Shown here: positions 50,821 through 59,561 of the stretch, piece after piece
Layout: each line of letters opens with the position of its first letter
Numbering within the stretch: position 1 is the first letter of the stretch
Origin: Sphingomonas sp. CL5.1
Lineage (GTDB): Bacteria; Pseudomonadota; Alphaproteobacteria; Sphingomonadales; Sphingomonadaceae
Assembly: GCF_013344685.1 (NCBI RefSeq)
Contig: NZ_CP050137.1
Span: 1,120,001-1,184,000, forward strand
Direction: 5' to 3'
DNA length: 64,000 bases
Translations under genes and position numbers: made by a program
Notes under the pieces: model-generated
What the model was told of the DNA's origin: nothing
The model's database searches: none
What the model saw: only the letters and a program-made list of their open reading frames with translations

Positions 50821-51624
50821 TCACAGCTTAAAGCTTCCTCGATCGGCATAGCCCAATGGCTCGACCTCGAGCTGCGCCAAGCGGTCGAGATGCGAATTCT
50901 TGCAGCGAAAGCTGTCCCGCAATCTGCTGTCGCGCAATACTTGGAGCCAGGCCCCGTCGCGTCGCTCGAGCCAGCCCATTGCGAACGCTTCTCCGGCGAG
51001 CTTGCCCGCGCCAACGGCCGGCACCCAATATTCCGCATCCTTGGTTGGCCAGAGGGCCACATGGACGCTGAGTTCGTCATAGCCTGCGTCATGGACCGAG
51101 CCCACCGCTGGCATTCCGTCGATCTCGAAGCGGAAGGTCGCCGCGATATTCTCGTCGAAGCGATCCTTGCGTGCGCCGGGCCAGCGATTGTCACCTGGCC
51201 GGACCGTGAAAAGTCGCTGCGCGATCCCGGCGTTGATCGCGTGGACCATCAGGTTGCGCCATGCCAGCCGGCGCTTGGAGCGATCGTACCGGACCTTGGT
51301 GAAGCCGACGGATCTAGTTCGGATGAGCTGGCCGTCATCGGCAATGCGCAGATTGTCGAAGATCAGCGCCCGGTCCGAGGATGTCAGCGGTCGGCGGGCA
51401 ACCGTCTGAAGGCGCTCGAGGAACCCAGCTTCATCGAGGAGTAGGATGTCGGGGTCGTCAACGTCGGTGCGCCGCACGGCGTCGACCAGCGACATGTTGG
51501 TGTTGAAGCGTAGCGCAGCGGCTAGCGCCTCGGAGAGATGCGACGATTTATCGCCTGGAAAACGGGCAATGAGGCCGCGTTTGAGCGTGCGAACAGCGGA
51601 TTCGGTAAGGGGAATAGCAGCCAT
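50821..51624 (-). CDS. Hypothetical protein, ICE-associated
   Basis: 267 residues from ATG 51624 (MAAIPLTESAVRTLKRGLIA). The N-terminal 60 residues form a helical unit (FPGDKSSHLSEALAAALRFN) of a kind I have seen in plasmid proteins but cannot name. The centre is basic (RTRSVGFTKVRYDRSKRRLA) and the end is strand-rich with Trp (ALWPTKDAEYWVPAVGAGKL). No catalytic motif visible. It diverges from the qat operon across 387 bases. Confidence 0.6.
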   Translation of the reverse strand: MAAIPLTESAVRTLKRGLIARFPGDKSSHLSEALAAALRFNTNMSLVDAVRRTDVDDPDILLLDEAGFLERLQTVARRPLTSSDRALIFDNLRIADDGQLIRTRSVGFTKVRYDRSKRRLAWRNLMVHAINAGIAQRLFTVRPGDNRWPGARKDRFDENIAATFRFEIDGMPAVGSVHDAGYDELSVHVALWPTKDAEYWVPAVGAGKLAGEAFAMGWLERRDGAWLQVLRDSRLRDSFRCKNSHLDRLAQLEVEPLGYADRGSFKL

Positions 51625-52011
51625 GATCGATCGTCCTTGCCTGAAGGTCGATGTCCACCGATTACCCATCGACCACGGGAAGGAGCCGATCAAAATCACG
51701 TCTAGATATGTCCGCTTTAACCCGGTGGCAGGTCTGGCGGGACGGCCGATCGTAGCATCATCTAGGAAGCTAGATCGGTCAAGCCGTCTGCTCTGTTCAT
51801 CTCAATCGTCGGTCCGCTAGACGACAGGGCCAAAAAATAACTGCGCGTTCTCGCCTCCCGAATGGAGAGACTTCGGTTTGACGCGCACGACGCGTGCACG
51901 GCGAGGCTCGCCACGCATAAGAGGCCTATCACTCTATTCTGGTTCTAATCCCGCCGCGCTGCGCTTGACTGCACCAAAGACCATGAACAAACATGGAACT
52001 GGGAGGGGTAG
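51625..52011. other. 387-bp divergent region upstream of qatA
   Basis: This should contain promoters for the minus-strand hypothetical gene and for qatABCD. A short inverted repeat ATCTAG/CTAGAT with a 4-nt loop lies at 51760-51775, and GGGAGGGG just before ATG 52012 is the qatA ribosome site. No RNA gene or other structure is supported. Confidence 0.5.
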
Positions 52012-53985
52012 ATGTTCCTATTCGATAACGAGACCAAGGTCGATCTGCTCAATAACGAGCCGATCGCAGCCTCAATCGTCGCACTTCTTCGTGACAACCC
52101 CTCGAAACCGATGACGATCGGCGTCCACGGTGATTGGGGCGCTGGTAAGTCGAGCATCCTCGAGATGATCGAGAACCAATTCGCGACCTATGAGGACACC
52201 GTCTGCCTGAAGTTCAATGGCTGGAGGTTTCAAGGATTCGAAGACGCCAAGATCGCGCTGATAGAGGGCATCGTCACCGCGCTCGTCGAAAAGCGCCCGG
52301 CTCTCACGAAGGCCGGGGACGCAGTAAAGGACATCTTCGGACGCATAGACTGGCTGAAACTTGCGAAGCACGCCGGTGGACTCGCCCTCACCGCGACCAA
52401 CGGGATTCCCTCGCCCGACATGGTCGGCGCGCTATTCGACAAACTCAAGGATCTCGCGGCCGATCCCGCGAAGCTGGCGACAAAGGAGAATCTCGACGCG
52501 GCAGCCGAAGGCGCGAAGGGTCTGATCAAGCCTTCCTCGAAACGGGTCCCTGAAGAAATCGAGGCATTCCGGAAGGAGTTTGACGAGCTCCTCAACAAAG
52601 CCGGAATCAAACAACTCGTGATTCTTATCGACGATCTCGACCGTTGCCTCCCCGATACCGCAATCGAGACGTTGGAAGCGGTCAGGCTGTTTCTGTTCAC
52701 GTCCAACACCGCCTTCGTCGTCGCGGCCGATGAGGCGATGATCGAATATTCGGTCCGTAAGCACTTCCCCGATCTGCCGGACAGCACCGGCCCCCGCGAT
52801 TATGCTCGCAACTACCTTGAGAAACTGATCCAGGTCCCGTTCCGGATCCCGGCGCTCGGCGACGTAGAGACCCGTTCTTACGTGACACTCCTTCTTGTCG
52901 GCGCCGAAATCGGAGAAGACCATCCCGGATTTCAGACGCTCATCGAGAAGGCTCGCGAAGCGCTAAGGGAGCCCTGGAAAGGCGGCGGCGTAGACGCCGC
53001 GCTACTGAACACCTCGCTCGGCGATCTCGGGGATAAGGGACCGGCCGTCGTCTCCGCGCTCACACTCAGCGACCAGATCGGTCCCTTGCTCGGTCGCGGT
53101 ACGTTCGGCAATCCGCGACAGATCAAGCGCTTCCTCAATGCACTGCTGCTACGCGAACATACCGCGCGTAACCGGAAATTCGGCGAGGATTTCAAGCGGA
53201 CGATACTTGCCAAGCTGATGTTAGCCGAACGCTTCATCCCGCGTCTATTCGAGCAGGTCGCCACCGATGCAGCCCGGGATGAAGGCGGTGTCTGCCGCCG
53301 GCTGGCGAAGCTCGAGGCCGGGCCGGATGTTCCGCCGACAGCGGCGGATGACACCGAGCCGAAGACGAGCAACGGGGCCGCGAGGCGAAGGGCGGGCGCC
53401 GAGGCCGCACCCGAGCCCCCCGCAGCTGCCGATCAGATCCTCGACGAATGGCGCGTCGATGAACGCGTCACGGAATGGGCGAAGCTGGAGCCGAAGCTCG
53501 CCGGTGTCGATCTGCGCCCCTACCTGTTCATCGCACGTGACAGGAAGGATTTCTTCGGTGCGGCTTCCACACTCGGCCACCTCGAAGGCGTGGTCGACAT
53601 GCTAATGCTTCCGCGAATCGCGATACAATCGACGAGGCTCAAAGAACTCGCGCCAGCCGAAGCCAGCAAGGTCTTCGAAGGCGTCCGGCAGAGGATCATG
53701 TCCAGTGACGACTTCAGGCAAAAGCCGAAGGGCGTCGAGGGCCTGGTGATACTAGTCACCGCGCAACCCGCCCTTCAACCGAACCTGTTGGACTTCATCG
53801 AGCAGCTGCCGGCCGACCGGTGCGGCCCATGGCTGGCAACAGGGTGGAACGCCGCCCTGACCTCGCAGCCGTCGAAGGACCGCCTCACCCAAATTCAAGA
53901 TGGCTGGGCGAAACAGGACGGAAATACAGCGCTCAAGGCGGCGGCAGGAGCCGGTATGACGATCAAGACCAAGGCGAAAAGCTAA
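52012..53985 (+). CDS. qatA: QatA: KAP-family P-loop ATPase of the Qat defence system
   Basis: 657 residues from ATG 52012, with GGGAGGGG eight bases upstream. KAP NTPases use ATP to drive conformational change, often at membranes; QatA is essential for Qat anti-phage activity. Walker A is GVHGDWGAGKSS (K46, S47), Walker B is LVILIDDLDRCLP (about 198-210), and a KAP-type sensor region AFVVAADEAMIEYSVRKHFP follows. Residues about 440-480 are a charged Ala/Pro linker. No clear membrane helix. Stop overlaps the qatB start by one base (TAATG). Confidence 0.9.
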   Translation: MFLFDNETKVDLLNNEPIAASIVALLRDNPSKPMTIGVHGDWGAGKSSILEMIENQFATYEDTVCLKFNGWRFQGFEDAKIALIEGIVTALVEKRPALTKAGDAVKDIFGRIDWLKLAKHAGGLALTATNGIPSPDMVGALFDKLKDLAADPAKLATKENLDAAAEGAKGLIKPSSKRVPEEIEAFRKEFDELLNKAGIKQLVILIDDLDRCLPDTAIETLEAVRLFLFTSNTAFVVAADEAMIEYSVRKHFPDLPDSTGPRDYARNYLEKLIQVPFRIPALGDVETRSYVTLLLVGAEIGEDHPGFQTLIEKAREALREPWKGGGVDAALLNTSLGDLGDKGPAVVSALTLSDQIGPLLGRGTFGNPRQIKRFLNALLLREHTARNRKFGEDFKRTILAKLMLAERFIPRLFEQVATDAARDEGGVCRRLAKLEAGPDVPPTAADDTEPKTSNGAARRRAGAEAAPEPPAAADQILDEWRVDERVTEWAKLEPKLAGVDLRPYLFIARDRKDFFGAASTLGHLEGVVDMLMLPRIAIQSTRLKELAPAEASKVFEGVRQRIMSSDDFRQKPKGVEGLVILVTAQPALQPNLLDFIEQLPADRCGPWLATGWNAALTSQPSKDRLTQIQDGWAKQDGNTALKAAAGAGMTIKTKAKS

Positions 53986-54845
53986 TGGGAACCTCCACGC
54001 CCTTCGGCGGACCCAATGGGAAGGATCCCCTAGTTCCCGACTTCGTTAACGATGGCGACGCCGCGCCACCGGCACCCGCCCCGCAAGATGGCGATGGCGC
54101 GGAGCCGGTCCCGCCGGCTCCACCCCCACGCCCGGCTCCGGCACCGTCCCCACCTCCCGATCGGTTTAGGAACGCCCGCCGGAACTTCACCAAATTCGCC
54201 AGCTCGGGCGGTGAGGACCGACGCGCACTCGGCCGCGCGGTCTCTCAATATGTGTCCCAAGCCTCCGGCGGATCCGGACCGGCGGCCCGCCGGATGGGGT
54301 CGTCACGCGGGGTGGCTGCCCGGATCGCCGGCTTCCTCGGCGACGTCAGCGTGCGTGGCCTCCAGGCAGCTCTTGTAACGTTCAACCTTGCCGGAATGGC
54401 CGGCAGTTCTCCGGTCGAGATATTCTCGGCGCTGGTCGAGCAGTTCTGCCCCGAAGGCGGATCGATCGACGAGGGCATCGCGCGCGACGCCTTCATGGAA
54501 ACCGTCGTCGACCTCGCGGATGCGGGGATCGCCGACATGTCGAGCCTGACGCCTGAGCAGATGCAGACGGTGCTCGAGCTCTACGTCGCGCACACCATCG
54601 AGGATCGAATATACAACGACATTGGTATCAGGGGCGTCGAGATTCCGGCGGATGCCGGCGCCGCGCAAACGGTCCAAGATCAATTGCACGAGTTCATTCT
54701 CGGCGGCGTATCCGACGCCTTCAGTGAAGCCGCGATCGACTTCGCCGCGATCGATCCGAATACGATCGGCCAGACCATGGAACGCATCTATGGGGCCGCC
54801 TTCGACATCCTCGAGGCGCTTGGCGAAGAGGAGGCCGCGAAGTGA
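53985..54845 (+). CDS. qatB: QatB, helical protein of the Qat defence system
   Basis: 286 residues from ATG 53985, which overlaps the qatA stop. The N-terminal 65 residues are a Pro/Ala-rich disordered segment (APPAPAPQDGDGAEPVPPAP), followed by a helical domain (RGLQAALVTFNLAGMAGSSP, MQTVLELYVAHTIEDRIYND, DQLHEFILGGVSDAFSEAAI). This matches the QatB position and type; its biochemical function is unknown, and the call rests mainly on gene order. The stop overlaps the qatC start by four bases. Confidence 0.85.
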   Translation: MGTSTPFGGPNGKDPLVPDFVNDGDAAPPAPAPQDGDGAEPVPPAPPPRPAPAPSPPPDRFRNARRNFTKFASSGGEDRRALGRAVSQYVSQASGGSGPAARRMGSSRGVAARIAGFLGDVSVRGLQAALVTFNLAGMAGSSPVEIFSALVEQFCPEGGSIDEGIARDAFMETVVDLADAGIADMSSLTPEQMQTVLELYVAHTIEDRIYNDIGIRGVEIPADAGAAQTVQDQLHEFILGGVSDAFSEAAIDFAAIDPNTIGQTMERIYGAAFDILEALGEEEAAK

Positions 54846-56191
54846 CCCGTCATCTCATTGTAGGTCGGCTCGGCGCTGGCGACAGGACCGCAATCCCAAA
54901 GGCCGCCGATGAACAGCTGACCCAGTTGAGGTTCGGCGCGCCCGACGGTCTGGCATTCGGGCTCGGCCATGCGCTCGACGATCTCCGAAAGCTTGGGCTC
55001 CATCCGAGCGAGATCGGAGCTGATCTGCTCGTGCTCGCCGCGCACGTTCATGCGGCCGACACCCGCATCTCGCGCGCGTCTGAATCGCAAGACGGCTGGA
55101 CGAGAGAGATACGTCTCGTCGTCCCCGTCAGCGACCCCGACCTCTGGCAGACGACGCGGCAGACACTCAAGCGGGCGCTTGACTTCCTCACCGGCGACCG
55201 CTGGCAGATCGGATTCCGAGCGCGGCCGCGCACCCATCATTCTCTGGTCGCCGCGCCCGACGAGCAGCTCGGGGGGATACCATATGACGGAATCAGCCTC
55301 TTCTCGGGCGGCCTGGACAGCCTGATCGGCGCGATAGACAAGCTCAACGCGGGCCACTCGCCCCTGTTCGTGAGCCATGCGGGCGAGAGCGCCGTCAGCA
55401 CGTCGCAGGAGACCTGCTTCGATGGGTTGCGGCAGCACTTCCAACGCAACGATCTCGATCGGCTGCGGGTCTGGATGACCTTCCCGAACGGTCTCGTCGA
55501 GGGAGTCGAGTCCGAAAGCACGACGCGCGGGAGGTCGTTCCTCTTCTTCGCACTCGCCGCAGCCGCGGGGACCGGGCTCGGACGCCGATTCGAGGTCCAG
55601 GTGCCGGAGAACGGACTCATCGCGCTCAACGTACCCCTCGATCCGCTGCGCTTGGGCGCACCGAGCACCCGCACCACACATCCATTCCACATCGCCCGAT
55701 GGAACGACCTGCTGGGGCTGCTCGGCGTGCGAGGAACGCTCGTGAATCCCTATTGGGACAAGACGAAGGGAGAGATGGCGACGGGATGCGCGGACCAGGC
55801 ATTGTTGATGGACCTTGCCGCCGGTTCGCTTTCTTGCTCGTCACCGGCAAAGGCGCGGTGGCAGGGGCTCCCGCAAGGTCATTGCGGTCATTGCCTTCCT
55901 TGCCTGATCCGACGCGCTTCACTGCTAGGCCGAGACCCGACGCCCTATATCCTTGCCGATCTGACAGCCGCGAAGCTCGACACGCGCAAGGCCGAGGGCA
56001 TACAGGTCAGAGCATTCCAACTCGCAATCGAACGGCTACGGCAGAACCCGGACCTCGCTGCAACGCTCGTGCATAAACCAGGAAGTCTCACCGACGTGCC
56101 TCACCAGACCGCAGCCCTCGCAGACGTCTATCGACGCGGACTCGTGGAAGTGGGCCTATTGCTCAGGGGTGTCAGGGCCGGCCCCGCGTGA
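54842..56191 (+). CDS. qatC: QatC: QueC-like protein of the Qat defence system
   Basis: 449 residues from ATG 54842. QueC enzymes make 7-cyano-7-deazaguanine using an ATP-PPase loop. The loop is LFSGGLDSLIGA (S155 to S160), and the zinc cysteines are in HCGHCLPC (C348, C351, C354) with another Cys upstream near 331. The N-terminal 150 residues and C-terminal 60 are extra to QueC. In Qat it is thought to modify a nucleotide or protein with a deazaguanine-type group. Full length, no defects seen; both ends overlap neighbours by four bases. Confidence 0.92.
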   Translation: MTRHLIVGRLGAGDRTAIPKAADEQLTQLRFGAPDGLAFGLGHALDDLRKLGLHPSEIGADLLVLAAHVHAADTRISRASESQDGWTREIRLVVPVSDPDLWQTTRQTLKRALDFLTGDRWQIGFRARPRTHHSLVAAPDEQLGGIPYDGISLFSGGLDSLIGAIDKLNAGHSPLFVSHAGESAVSTSQETCFDGLRQHFQRNDLDRLRVWMTFPNGLVEGVESESTTRGRSFLFFALAAAAGTGLGRRFEVQVPENGLIALNVPLDPLRLGAPSTRTTHPFHIARWNDLLGLLGVRGTLVNPYWDKTKGEMATGCADQALLMDLAAGSLSCSSPAKARWQGLPQGHCGHCLPCLIRRASLLGRDPTPYILADLTAAKLDTRKAEGIQVRAFQLAIERLRQNPDLAATLVHKPGSLTDVPHQTAALADVYRRGLVEVGLLLRGVRAGPA

Positions 56192-56952
56192 ACGAGCGCG
56201 ACAAGTTCGAGCGAGCCGCACTCGTCGATTTCCACTGCCACCTCGATCTCTACCCAGACCATCAGGCTGCGATCGCGCGATGTGAGCGGGAGGCGGTCTA
56301 CACGCTGGCCGTCACGACCACGCCGAAGGCCTGGGCAAGGAATCATGAGCTTGCCTCCCACACTAAGTTCGTGAGGGCGGCGCTTGGCCTTCACCCGCAG
56401 CTGGTCGAGTCCCGTGCGACCGAGCTGGCGCTCTGGAAAGAGCTGGTGGGTGAGACGCGATACGTGGGAGAAGTCGGCCTCGATTCGGGCCCGCGATATT
56501 ATCGCTCTCTGGACACGCAGAAGCAGGTGTTCGGGGAGATCCTGGACCGGTGTGGGGAACTCCGCGATCGCATATTGACGATCCATAGCGTGCGATCCGT
56601 CACGGCGGTCATAGACATGGTCGAAGCCAGATTACCAAGGTCGCACGGCAAGGTCGTCATGCATTGGTTTACCGGCTCCGCTCCGGAACTGCGGCGCGCG
56701 ATCGACCTCGGCTTTTACTTTTCGGTAAACCACATGATGCTCGACGGAGAGAAGCGTCGCGCTTTCGTCGCGGCTATACCGCTAGATCGCCTGCTTACCG
56801 AAACCGATGGGCCGTTCACGCAGATTTCGGGGAGGCCTTCCCAGCCCGCCGACGTCTCATTGGCGGTCGTCGAACTCGCCCGTCTGCATAAGATCGAGGC
56901 GCCAGCGATGGCACGGCGCATTACCGCTAACCTGAGATCCCTCATCGGCTAA
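56188..56952 (+). CDS. qatD: QatD: TatD-like DNase of the Qat defence system
   Basis: 254 residues with a GTG start at 56188 overlapping the qatC stop. TatD enzymes are metal-dependent DNases. The metal ligands are intact: LVDFHCHLD (H16, H18), VGEVGLDSGP (Glu), HSVRS and MHWFTGS (His), and LTETDGPF (Asp). Length is normal. Together with the three upstream genes this completes the qatABCD order; all junctions overlap, so the operon appears intact and functional. Confidence 0.93.
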   Translation: MNERDKFERAALVDFHCHLDLYPDHQAAIARCEREAVYTLAVTTTPKAWARNHELASHTKFVRAALGLHPQLVESRATELALWKELVGETRYVGEVGLDSGPRYYRSLDTQKQVFGEILDRCGELRDRILTIHSVRSVTAVIDMVEARLPRSHGKVVMHWFTGSAPELRRAIDLGFYFSVNHMMLDGEKRRAFVAAIPLDRLLTETDGPFTQISGRPSQPADVSLAVVELARLHKIEAPAMARRITANLRSLIG

Positions 56953-57198
56953 GCCCTGGAGATCCGCATCGCTCCACGATGCTGACGACGCTCGAATCCT
57001 GCTTTACCTATCCTCGGACGGGCCGCTGCAGAAGTGTTTTCTTCCCGCGATCAGCCGTCCGGAAGCGGCCTGTCTCCAACCGGCCCGAACTCCGGCACGT
57101 GCGCTGCCGAAAGGCATATGCTCGGGGAACGAATGGCGGCCATGGTGATCGGGGTACTATCCACCCCAGCCAAGGTCCAAGAATGAGAATTGAAGTCT

Positions 57199-57219
57199 CC
57201 GTTCGGTTGAACCGAATGG
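57199..57219. promoter_or_regulatory. 21-bp near-perfect palindrome upstream of 57232 gene
   Basis: CCGTTCGGTTGAACCGAATGG is symmetric about 57209 with one mismatched pair, ending 12 bases before ATG 57232 and just before GAGAGGAA. Its size and position fit an operator bound by a dimeric regulator; chance cannot be excluded. Confidence 0.5.
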
Positions 57220-57231
57220 AGAGGAAATTTC

Positions 57232-57780
57232 ATGAACATCGACGACACCGTGCGGTGGCTCGGGCCGTACGGCCAGTATGGCGGCTGGCGATACATCTCG
57301 CCGCCGGGAAGGGTGTGGGGCTTCGATAATTTCGGGCGATTCGATCGCTTCGGAGTTACGAAAGTAGGCAGCAGATCATGGTTCTTCGTCGCGCCCGACG
57401 GGAACACCTATGACGATATGCGCGACCTGTTCGCGCACTTCAGATTGAGGCTGTGTGAATGCAACCGCGCGACCGATCAGCTTGAATTGATGCGCAGCGC
57501 CTTGCGGCTCATCGACATGGAGATTCACCGCACCGACTTGGTCGATTTCATGGTCAGAGGCTTTGGCGGCAACCGCGCGTTCGGCGAGCATTACCTGCAC
57601 TTCCTGGAGTGCGAGAAGCTGGTCACCTGCACCACCAGCATCCTGGAGGATATCGCGCTGAGTGAAGAAGGTCACGCGACGCTTCGCATGCTCGATATGA
57701 CGGCCGCCGGCAGCAACGTCGACGCGACGCCAGCAGGCGCCCTGAAGCGTTTCGACAGACTGTATCCCGGGAAACGCTGA
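57232..57780 (+). CDS. Hypothetical protein
   Basis: 182 residues from ATG 57232 with a strong GAGAGGAA ribosome site. No family recognised. The N-terminal 55 residues are rich in aromatic and Gly residues (LGPYGQYGGWRYISPPGRVW, FDNFGRFDRFGV), suggesting a small beta domain, followed by a helical part (LFAHFRLRLCECNRATDQLE, LMRSALRLIDMEIHRTDL). Cys cluster near 106-108. Close after qatD but with its own promoter-like region, so probably separate cargo. Confidence 0.6.
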   Translation: MNIDDTVRWLGPYGQYGGWRYISPPGRVWGFDNFGRFDRFGVTKVGSRSWFFVAPDGNTYDDMRDLFAHFRLRLCECNRATDQLELMRSALRLIDMEIHRTDLVDFMVRGFGGNRAFGEHYLHFLECEKLVTCTTSILEDIALSEEGHATLRMLDMTAAGSNVDATPAGALKRFDRLYPGKR

Positions 57781-57807
57781 TCCCATGTCGGACCACCCCA
57801 CGAAATC

Positions 57808-58020
57808 GTGCCATGCGCTCCCCACCATCCGCTTCGTCAGCCAGCGAATCCGGATCGGCACCAATGGCGCCACGACTTCGTCGCAGTTGTGACGTGCGAT
57901 ATCGATCGGCTGGTGGCGATGCGCCGCGCCGGCCGCATTTCGGCTGATCGGTTCGAGCGCATCGTCGTCGATGCGATCGGCCCCGTCGAATACATGCGAT
58001 GGCTCGCGTCGTTCGAATAA
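57808..58020 (+). CDS. Small hypothetical protein
   Basis: 70 codons from ATG 57808, or 43 from the in-frame GTG at 57889, which seems better because only the part after it (CDIDRLVAMRRAGRISADRF, then ERIVVDAIGPVEYMRWL) has protein-like composition. The His/Pro/Arg-rich first 27 residues look non-coding. No family recognised; helical. It overlaps the next gene by 22 bases. Confidence 0.45.
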   Translation: MPCAPHHPLRQPANPDRHQWRHDFVAVVTCDIDRLVAMRRAGRISADRFERIVVDAIGPVEYMRWLASFE

Positions 58021-58382
58021 TCGGCGAGCTGGAGACCCCTTTGCAGCGCTACGATCCAATCCACATCCATTACGACGAGGCGACCGCTTTCCTGCGAATC
58101 CATGCCAACACGGCCCGGTATTATGCTTGTCTCGGTACCCGTGCTGGGTGCATCGACTGGGTCGCCATCAGCGAGGATGGCGAGGAGGCGAGCGAGAGTC
58201 TTTTGCGGGTGGACGACGTGGTCGAGGTTATCCGTCAGGCGCTATCGCTCGAGCCTGCGATGATCGACGCGGTCGTTGGTCATCTGGCCGCGACGACCAT
58301 GCGGCGCGGCGCCCAGGTCGGCCCGCTCTTCGAACCGATCGGGCTGCTGCGCTGGACCGCCAGCATCGCGGTGTCGGCATGA
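57999..58382 (+). CDS. Hypothetical protein
   Basis: 127 residues from ATG 57999. No family recognised. Compact alpha/beta appearance: VVRIIGELETPLQRYDPIHI, FLRIHANTARYYACLGTRAG, WVAISEDGEEASESLLRVDD, VVEVIRQALSLEPAMIDAVV. Three Cys near the middle are unremarkable. Overlaps both neighbours (22 bases before; ATGA at 58379), so it is the centre of a three-gene coupled set of small proteins. Confidence 0.6.
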   Translation: MARVVRIIGELETPLQRYDPIHIHYDEATAFLRIHANTARYYACLGTRAGCIDWVAISEDGEEASESLLRVDDVVEVIRQALSLEPAMIDAVVGHLAATTMRRGAQVGPLFEPIGLLRWTASIAVSA

Positions 58383-58591
58383 GGCATCGGATCGGCATAC
58401 CGAATGCCAACGGTAATTGGACCGACCTCGACACATGGCTGGCCGACAACGAGGAATGGGCCGCAAGCGCCAGGGATATCGGTGGAGCCCCCTATGCCTG
58501 GCGGGCGATCGAGACGGACGACGACGAACTGGCGCTTGTGGTGAAGATGCGGTTCGGTCGCATGTATGGCGTCGAACCCGGGGAGCGGTAG
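58379..58591 (+). CDS. Small hypothetical protein
   Basis: 70 residues from ATG 58379, coupled to the previous gene by an ATGA overlap. Acidic, Trp-rich (NWTDLDTWLADNEEWAASAR) with YAWRAIETDDDELALVVKM and a short basic end. No family recognised. The acidic character could fit an antitoxin-like or DNA-mimic protein, but there is no further support. Confidence 0.55.
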   Translation: MRHRIGIPNANGNWTDLDTWLADNEEWAASARDIGGAPYAWRAIETDDDELALVVKMRFGRMYGVEPGER

Positions 58592-58723
58592 CTGCTCCAT
58601 GCGTGCATCGCGCGCGTGGGACGAAAAAGCAGGTCCGCCAATCGTGCATCCGTGATGCACGGAGATTGCTGTGCTAAATTTCCCAGAGATGAATATCGCA
58701 ATCGCAATGAAGGTGTTCGTCCG

Positions 58724-58912
58724 ATGATCGCTCCGCCGCCCGTCCGCACCAGTGCCTGGAGGACGCCCGCCATGATGATGCTGATCGCTGCCGCGATCTA
58801 CGGTCAATGGTCCGCGACACCGGCTCGCAATGCCTCGGCGCATGCGCTGGATGCAGCTGCTTGGCGCATGATCGGCGGCGTCGTAAACCGCCTGGTCGGC
58901 ACGGATGCATAG
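58724..58912 (+). CDS. Small hydrophobic protein
   Basis: 62 residues from ATG 58724 (MIAPPPVRTSAWRTPAMMML); an upstream ATG at 58616 would add 36 residues of unlikely composition. One hydrophobic segment (PAMMMLIAAAIYGQWSA, about 16-32) could be a membrane anchor or uncleaved signal, with a short helical tail (AWRMIGGVVNRLVG). No family recognised. Confidence 0.5.
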   Translation: MIAPPPVRTSAWRTPAMMMLIAAAIYGQWSATPARNASAHALDAAAWRMIGGVVNRLVGTDA

Positions 58913-59007
58913 CACCGTGCCGACGTTAGTTCATGACGATTGTCGCCGGTTGCCAGTCGACCATACGCCACCATCGCGCGGGCATGCATCAAGCGCCGGT
59001 TTGACGA

Positions 59008-59559
59008 TCAACTGAGCCGCGGGCCGACCCAGATCGAGCGCTCGGCCAATACGCCGTCGGCACCGAACCGTGCGGTGAGCTGGATCGCTTCCCCGGGCAA
59101 CACCGCGACGAACGGAATGACACAGTCCACCGGCGTGCGGGGGTTGCGCCGCTGCCGCTCGGCATAGCTCAGCCGGGCGAGTTCGGGGTCGATGTCGGTG
59201 TGGATCCCATTGGTGTCCTCAACGTAAAGATCCCAGATCGCGAGCCGCCCGCCATCGGCGGCGGGCGCGACAAAATGCGGCTTATGATAGCGCGTGGTTA
59301 GAACCTCTACGCGCGTCACGCCGACGATCAGATCCAGCCGGTTGATGCTGTCGTCCAGATCAAGGTGGCCGAGCGGTACGCTGACGAAAATGTCGAGCCG
59401 CATCAGAGCCGCATGAATGACGGTTTGGATCGCGCCTGCATGGTACCCACACTCTTCGAGGCGCTCGGTCAGCTCCCCCAACGTCAGGCCGCCGAAATGA
59501 TCGAACCACTCGGCCAGATCGGCTTCGATCATGCTGTTATCGTTTGCTGCGTCGCGCAT
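59008..59559 (-). CDS. Hypothetical protein, paired with the upstream coiled-coil gene
   Basis: 183 residues from ATG 59559, two bases after the stop of the 59562-60479 gene. No family recognised. N-terminal helices (DLAEWFDHFGGLTLGELTER) precede a strand-rich part (DSINRLDLIVGVTRVEVLTT, AIWDLYVEDTNGIHTDIDPE) and an end typical of a beta-sandwich (AIQLTARFGADGVLAERSI). Acidic, cytosolic. Divergent from the relaxase gene, it may belong to the transfer region. Confidence 0.6.
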   Translation of the reverse strand: MRDAANDNSMIEADLAEWFDHFGGLTLGELTERLEECGYHAGAIQTVIHAALMRLDIFVSVPLGHLDLDDSINRLDLIVGVTRVEVLTTRYHKPHFVAPAADGGRLAIWDLYVEDTNGIHTDIDPELARLSYAERQRRNPRTPVDCVIPFVAVLPGEAIQLTARFGADGVLAERSIWVGPRLS

Positions 59560-59561
59560 GA

